Assembly: GCA_963605745.1 (NCBI GenBank)
Contig: CAVCWT010000010.1
Span: 1 to 64,000 of the forward strand
DNA: 64,000 nucleotides
Reading direction: 5' to 3'
From: CAG-791 sp963605745
GTDB lineage: Bacteria; Bacillota; Clostridia; Lachnospirales; Lachnospiraceae
Both the position numbers and the translations under genes were made by a program. Each line of letters begins with the position of its first letter. Within the stretch, counting starts at the first letter, position 1. The notes beneath the pieces are model-generated. The model did not search any database, had not been told where the DNA came from, and worked only from the letters and a program-made list of their open reading frames with translations. Shown one piece after another: positions 60,599 through 64,000 of the stretch.

Positions 60599-60945
60599 GA
60601 GATACTCGGATCTGCTTAGCAGCAGATCCTCCTACCTACGAGTGAGGTACTCAGATCTGCTTAGCAGCAGATCCTCCTACCTACGAGTGAGGTACTCAGA
60701 TCTGCTTAGCAGCAGATCCTCCTACCTACGAGTGAGGTACTCAGATCTGCTTAGCAGCAGATCCTCCTACCTACGAGTGAGGTACTCAGATCTGCTTAGC
60801 AGCAGATCCTCCTACCTACGAGTGAGGTACTCAGATCTGCTTAGCAGCAGATCCTCCTACCTACGAGTGATTGACAGCGGAGCTGTCAATCACTCGGGCA
60901 ATCTTCGCGTTTTAGAGAAATCGCCTTCGCGAATTTCTCCTTGCG
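60599..60945 (+). repeat. Three-hairpin repeat (family C), copy 3, with first module expanded to six
   Basis: Six 45-bp units start at 60603, 60648, 60693, 60738, 60783 and 60828. Each has the stem-loop GATCTGCT-TAGC-AGCAGATC and CCTCCTACCTACGAGTG. Units 2-6 are identical; unit 1 has GG instead of AG at the stem base. Then hairpin 2 CGAGTGATTGACAGC/GCTGTCAATCACTCG (60864-60896) and hairpin 3 GAGAAATCGC/GCGAATTTCTC appear once each. It lies between pilM and pilN. Confidence 0.93.
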
Positions 60946-60988
60946 GGGTCGGATATGAATCCAATATACGGCAGAGGTTGAGTTGACT

Positions 60989-61708
60989 ATGGCAAAAAAA
61001 CAAAAAGAGGTGAAGGTCGCGCACGTTCCCTCCAAGACATCCATCAATCTCTTCATTGAAGAGAAACACACCGGCAAGAACATCATAGAAATCCTCATCT
61101 TCCTCGTATTCATGTTCTGTGTTGCCTTGTTCAGCAAATTCGTGGTGCAAGGGCAGCTCGACGAGATGAACCGACTGGAATCCAACTACCACAGCATGGA
61201 GAATGAGATTTTGGAGATCCAGACCTCTCTTGTAGACTACGAGGAGGTTCGCGTGGAATATTCCCACTACGGCAACAGCTATCTGAATGCAGAAGAGATC
61301 CTGCAGCAGGATCGCGAGAAAATGCTGGATCTTATTGAGGATGAGCTCCTTCATTCCGGAGCCCTTGTCAACTGCAGCATGTCCGGCAACGTGGCAACCC
61401 TCACCATCAATTCCAACCGCCTCTCCAGCGTATCCGCTGTCGTGGAGAATCTGGAGAAGAGCAGTATTGTGAACTACGTCGTAGTATCCAATGCGGCAAC
61501 CAAGAACACCGACAGCCAGCAGACGGTGAGACCGGAACAGATCACATCGACGATGACGATCTATTTTGCCGATGCATCTGAGACGTTGGAGGACACCGAG
61601 CAAAATAACGACTCCGGCTCCAATTTCTTCTCCGAGGCCATTGAGAACGTAAAGGAAGGCACAGCATCCGACCTTGCACAGACGGAAGTGGAAGGAGGCG
61701 CGGAATGA
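60989..61708 (+). CDS. pilN: PilN-like type IV pilus assembly protein
   Basis: A 239-aa bitopic membrane protein: a basic cytoplasmic N-terminus with VPSKTSINLFIEEKHTGK (the INL segment by which PilN binds PilM), one helix (IIEILIFLVFMFCVALFSKF), a coiled coil (~55-110) and a small beta domain ending in an acidic tail. The ATG at 60989 has AGAGGTTG at 8 nt; TTG at 60983 is an unlikely alternative. Its last four bases overlap the pilO start. Confidence 0.78.
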   Translation: MAKKQKEVKVAHVPSKTSINLFIEEKHTGKNIIEILIFLVFMFCVALFSKFVVQGQLDEMNRLESNYHSMENEILEIQTSLVDYEEVRVEYSHYGNSYLNAEEILQQDREKMLDLIEDELLHSGALVNCSMSGNVATLTINSNRLSSVSAVVENLEKSSIVNYVVVSNAATKNTDSQQTVRPEQITSTMTIYFADASETLEDTEQNNDSGSNFFSEAIENVKEGTASDLAQTEVEGGAE

Positions 61709-62319
61709 GAAATCTCAAACGTTCCGAGGAGATCATGCTCCTCGTCCTGGCAGCAATCCTCATCGGACTCTTTTACTATCAGTTCGTTTACAAGGGACTG
61801 CAGACGGCCAGAATTCAGTACGACACATCCATTCTGGAGGTAGAAAGAGACAGCCTGCTGGTTAAGAAAGCCAGCATGGAGCAGATGGAGAAAGCCATCG
61901 ACTCCGGCAAGGAATCCTCCGGCGTGGTTGCCACCTACAACAATCAGAAAAATGAGCTGATCGCCCTGAATAACATCTTTGCGGATGCCGAGCAGCTCGA
62001 TGTCAGCTTTAGTACGCCGACGGCAACGAGTGGCGACACCACCGTTCGGCGAAACGTCAGCATCGGCTTTCAGGCTGCGAATTACGCCAAGGCAAGAGAG
62101 ATGATCGATGCTCTCTACAACTGCGGATACCGGTGCCTCATTCAGGACATCAACCTCTCACCGGCCTCCGGCAGCGGCAGCAGTGCGGATGCCAGTCTCA
62201 GCAACAGCGGCGTGCGAGTGGACCTCACGGCAACCTTTTACGAGACCACCTATAATGCGACCAGCACGGATGGCATCGATTTTGAGAGCGCAGCCGTCGA
62301 AGAGACGACAGAGGAGTAA
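61705..62319 (+). CDS. pilO: PilO-like type IV pilus assembly protein
   Basis: A 204-aa bitopic protein: a short N-terminus, one helix (IMLLVLAAILIGLFYYQFVY), a coiled coil (~35-85) and a ferredoxin-like domain (NVSIGFQAANYAKAREMIDA, IQDINLSPASGSGSS). This is the plan of PilO, the partner of PilN. The C-terminal tail is acidic. GTGGAAGGAGGC lies inside the end of pilN. No PilP or PilQ follows, as expected for a Gram-positive type IV pilus. Confidence 0.75.
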   Translation: MRNLKRSEEIMLLVLAAILIGLFYYQFVYKGLQTARIQYDTSILEVERDSLLVKKASMEQMEKAIDSGKESSGVVATYNNQKNELIALNNIFADAEQLDVSFSTPTATSGDTTVRRNVSIGFQAANYAKAREMIDALYNCGYRCLIQDINLSPASGSGSSADASLSNSGVRVDLTATFYETTYNATSTDGIDFESAAVEETTEE

Positions 62320-62484
62320 GGCAGTTCGAATCTCATTCGATTGTTGGACAGACGAACCTGTCCAGTGAGGGCACATCTGTGCGAGCATCCTGGCTCGCAT
62401 GCACAGATCCTGGTACAGCGATTTTTAAATAACTAGCCATATTAACTTGCCTGATTTTCGGATAGCAGCACACAGGATAGTCAT

Positions 62485-63450
62485 ATGCGGATACGTAGAT
62501 TGTGCAAACAGAAGATTCAATCAGAAAGCGGAGCATCCCTTGCGGCTGCTCTGCTCTTCTTCATTGTAAGCGCAGTAGTCGGATCTGTGATTCTGGCCGC
62601 AGCACTCAGCTCTGCCGGGAGGATGAAGGGGATTGTGTCCGGCGATAATCAGCGGTATGCACTGGAATCAGCAAAAGAGGTCATTCTGGATTCCATGCAG
62701 TATGTGGAAGAGGCCGGGCAGGAGCCGGGGGATGATCTGAATGCATATGGGGTATATCAGAACACATCCTATATTGCAAAATACAAAACAGATGGTACTG
62801 CGACTGCGGTCTATCAAGACGGGTATAGCACAGCAGCTACTATTACGGATTTTGTGGGATTGCAGAAAAACTGGGCCGAATGTCTCTATCGGGATTACTG
62901 GTTACAGATTAAGGCAGCATGGGAGAATTCTTCGACTGGAAGCTTTGCGGATATTGTTCTGGGAAAAGATGGCGATGGTTCAGGGAATGGGATGCAATTC
63001 ATTACCGATTCTGATTTCTCCTGGGTGCCGACTGGAAATGAAGAGCAATATAAAACAATTACGTTGAAGCTGTATTTAAACAGCGCAAACGGTGATAAAG
63101 ATGGTAAAGACAAGAAGACTGATGCAGAAAAAAATGCAGTCACTGCAACGATCTCGATGCAGAGGGATTTTTCCATCAAGGTGACATTACAGGCGGCTGC
63201 GCAGGATTCCGGTTCAAAGGATGTCTATCCGTTAAAGGATGAGCTTTATCTGCAGCCGACGATTCAGATGCACTATGAATCAACAAAATCTGACCTGTAT
63301 CAGCCTTCAAATGCCAATAATACGGAGATCCCCGGAATATCCGAGCAGTATAATGACCGCAAGATCGTCACAACCATCTACTGGCAGGAAGCCAAGGAGT
63401 ACTGGAAGGATCAGGGAAAAACGGAGAGTACAACGAGTACAGGAAACTAA
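62485..63450 (+). CDS. Membrane-anchored pilus protein (PilX/minor-pilin-like)
   Basis: A 321-aa protein. ESGASLAAALLFFIVSAVVG forms an N-terminal helix preceded by a basic stretch, like a minor pilin or PilX-type protein; the leader-peptide Gly is before ASLAA, without the usual Glu at position 5. The C-terminal ~280 residues are soluble, rich in Asp, Gly and Lys, with many aromatic residues. CACACAGGATAGTCAT precedes the ATG (a weak ribosome site). Base composition is more AT-rich after 62900 than in the pil genes upstream, which may reflect faster change in a surface-exposed part. Confidence 0.6.
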   Translation: MRIRRLCKQKIQSESGASLAAALLFFIVSAVVGSVILAAALSSAGRMKGIVSGDNQRYALESAKEVILDSMQYVEEAGQEPGDDLNAYGVYQNTSYIAKYKTDGTATAVYQDGYSTAATITDFVGLQKNWAECLYRDYWLQIKAAWENSSTGSFADIVLGKDGDGSGNGMQFITDSDFSWVPTGNEEQYKTITLKLYLNSANGDKDGKDKKTDAEKNAVTATISMQRDFSIKVTLQAAAQDSGSKDVYPLKDELYLQPTIQMHYESTKSDLYQPSNANNTEIPGISEQYNDRKIVTTIYWQEAKEYWKDQGKTESTTSTGN

Positions 63451-63477
63451 TTCGGCGATGGCGAAATCGCGGATGAA

Positions 63478-63960
63478 ATGATGGTAGAAAATGCTATGAC
63501 AAAAAAACAAGATAAAAATCCCTTGTTATCCCAAAAAGGAGAGACCCTTGCAGAGGCATTGGTTGCCATGTTGGTCGTTGCCTTCGGAGCCATCATTCTG
63601 GCCGGGATGGTTATGGCGGCGAGCAACGTGATAAAGCGTTCCGAAAAAAGCTATAACGAATATCTGGATAGACGAAATTACATTGAAACCAGAGGAAAGG
63701 ATCGAACACACAATGCCGATTCGGAACAAAACTTTGGCATTGATGACCGGTCAACCGATACATTGGTATGGGAAAGAGTCGATGGCGAATCTGTTGGGCA
63801 ATGCAGCGTTTCAGTAAAGCTGCTGCGGTTGTACGCAGGAACGGATCAAGAGAAGGCCATCGAGAACGAGGTGTTCACATCCTATCGGTTGAATACCAAT
63901 ACGACGCCTTCTGCAACTGAATCCGGAACAGGAAGTGATTCTGCGGAATCTACGAATTAG
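63478..63960 (+). CDS. Prepilin-like protein
   Basis: A ~160-aa protein with the class III-like start: LSQKGETLAEALVAMLVVAF, i.e. a prepilin site K-G followed by ETLAEALVAML with Glu at position 5 after the cut (family usual FTLIE). The helix continues GAIILAGMVMAASNVI. The exposed part is small and ends in a Thr/Ser-rich tail. Which of the ATGs at 63478, 63481 and 63496 is used is unclear. This is the most typical prepilin of the cluster; its substrate is the peptidase at 57940. Confidence 0.72.
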   Translation: MMVENAMTKKQDKNPLLSQKGETLAEALVAMLVVAFGAIILAGMVMAASNVIKRSEKSYNEYLDRRNYIETRGKDRTHNADSEQNFGIDDRSTDTLVWERVDGESVGQCSVSVKLLRLYAGTDQEKAIENEVFTSYRLNTNTTPSATESGTGSDSAESTN

Positions 63961-63962
63961 CA

Positions 63963-64000
63963 GCTTTCTCCTTGCATTGCAAATCCGCAATGCGATTGGC
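63963..64000 (+). repeat. Possible family C fragment at window edge
   Basis: GCTTTCTCCTTGCATT is identical to positions 99-114 (end of family C copy 1). A small hairpin GCATTGC/GCAATGC follows (63974-63994 region). The window ends here, so the rest cannot be judged. Confidence 0.4.

Noticed and set aside
60599..60945. Possible CRISPR array
   Set aside because: The 45-bp units follow each other without variable spacers and no cas gene is present.
60579..60986. Open frame encoding a 15-residue peptide repeated six times
   Set aside because: It is the translation of the 45-bp non-coding hairpin array; different frame from pilM and no ribosome site.
1..64000. tRNA or rRNA genes
   Set aside because: I looked for TPsiC-like GGTTCRA blocks with acceptor stems and for conserved rRNA segments; nothing convincing was found.

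Overview
The window looks like a chromosomal segment of a Gram-positive anaerobe of the Clostridia, most likely Lachnospiraceae-like. This is inferred from gene content: a DUF4317 protein, a LuxS / Hsp33 / HelD complement, lipoprotein-type solute binding, sporulation-type AAA ATPase, and strong AGGAGG-type ribosome binding sites. I see no rRNA, tRNA, CRISPR array, phage or transposase gene. Coding density is high, but many intergenic gaps are filled by hairpin-rich repeats.

Layout. 0.2-5.8 kb: an amine or omega-amino-acid utilisation block (class III aminotransferase, cytidylate-kinase-like protein, APC permease, iron alcohol dehydrogenase, XRE-cupin regulator). 5.9-10.8 kb: a deoxysugar block (AraC regulator, rhamnulokinase, an AraA/FucI-fold isomerase in place of RhaA, rhamnulose-1-phosphate aldolase). 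11-12.4 kb: MATE exporter. 12.8-15.9 kb and 22.5-27.4 kb: surface-glycan genes (GT52-like, GT17-like, DUF5672 and GT11-like transferases and two PglK-like ABC flippases) on either side of an exonuclease, a solute-binding lipoprotein and a large hybrid histidine kinase. 27.7-32.6 kb: D,D-carboxypeptidase, luxS, a second sugar isomerase, hslO. 32.6-36.3 kb: a heterodimeric ABC exporter with one degenerate ATP site. 36.5-42.4 kb: polyamine uptake (XRE-cupin regulator, potABCD). 42.6-51.5 kb: flippase-like membrane protein, TetR-MATE pair, DUF4317, a NEW3-domain/ABC operon, a DUF4160-DUF2442 pair. 51.8-57.3 kb: helD, nth, AAA ATPase, PAP2 phosphatase. 57.4-64 kb: a type IV pilus-like cluster (pilin-like proteins, prepilin peptidase, PilM, PilN, PilO) that runs off the right edge.

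The most striking feature is a set of intergenic repeat families: a ~153-bp MITE-like element with 16-bp terminal inverted repeats and a flanking 8-bp direct repeat; a three-hairpin element, one copy of which sits inside the loop of a MITE copy; a long nested-hairpin element; and a fourth GC-rich hairpin element. For the first three, copies differ by paired substitutions that keep the stems intact, so the fold appears to be conserved rather than the sequence. Two hairpin modules have expanded into tandem arrays (3 x 120 bp before potA, 6 x 45 bp between pilM and pilN). These families are the best candidate for an undescribed system here.

All assignments come from reading motifs and context; no database search was run.
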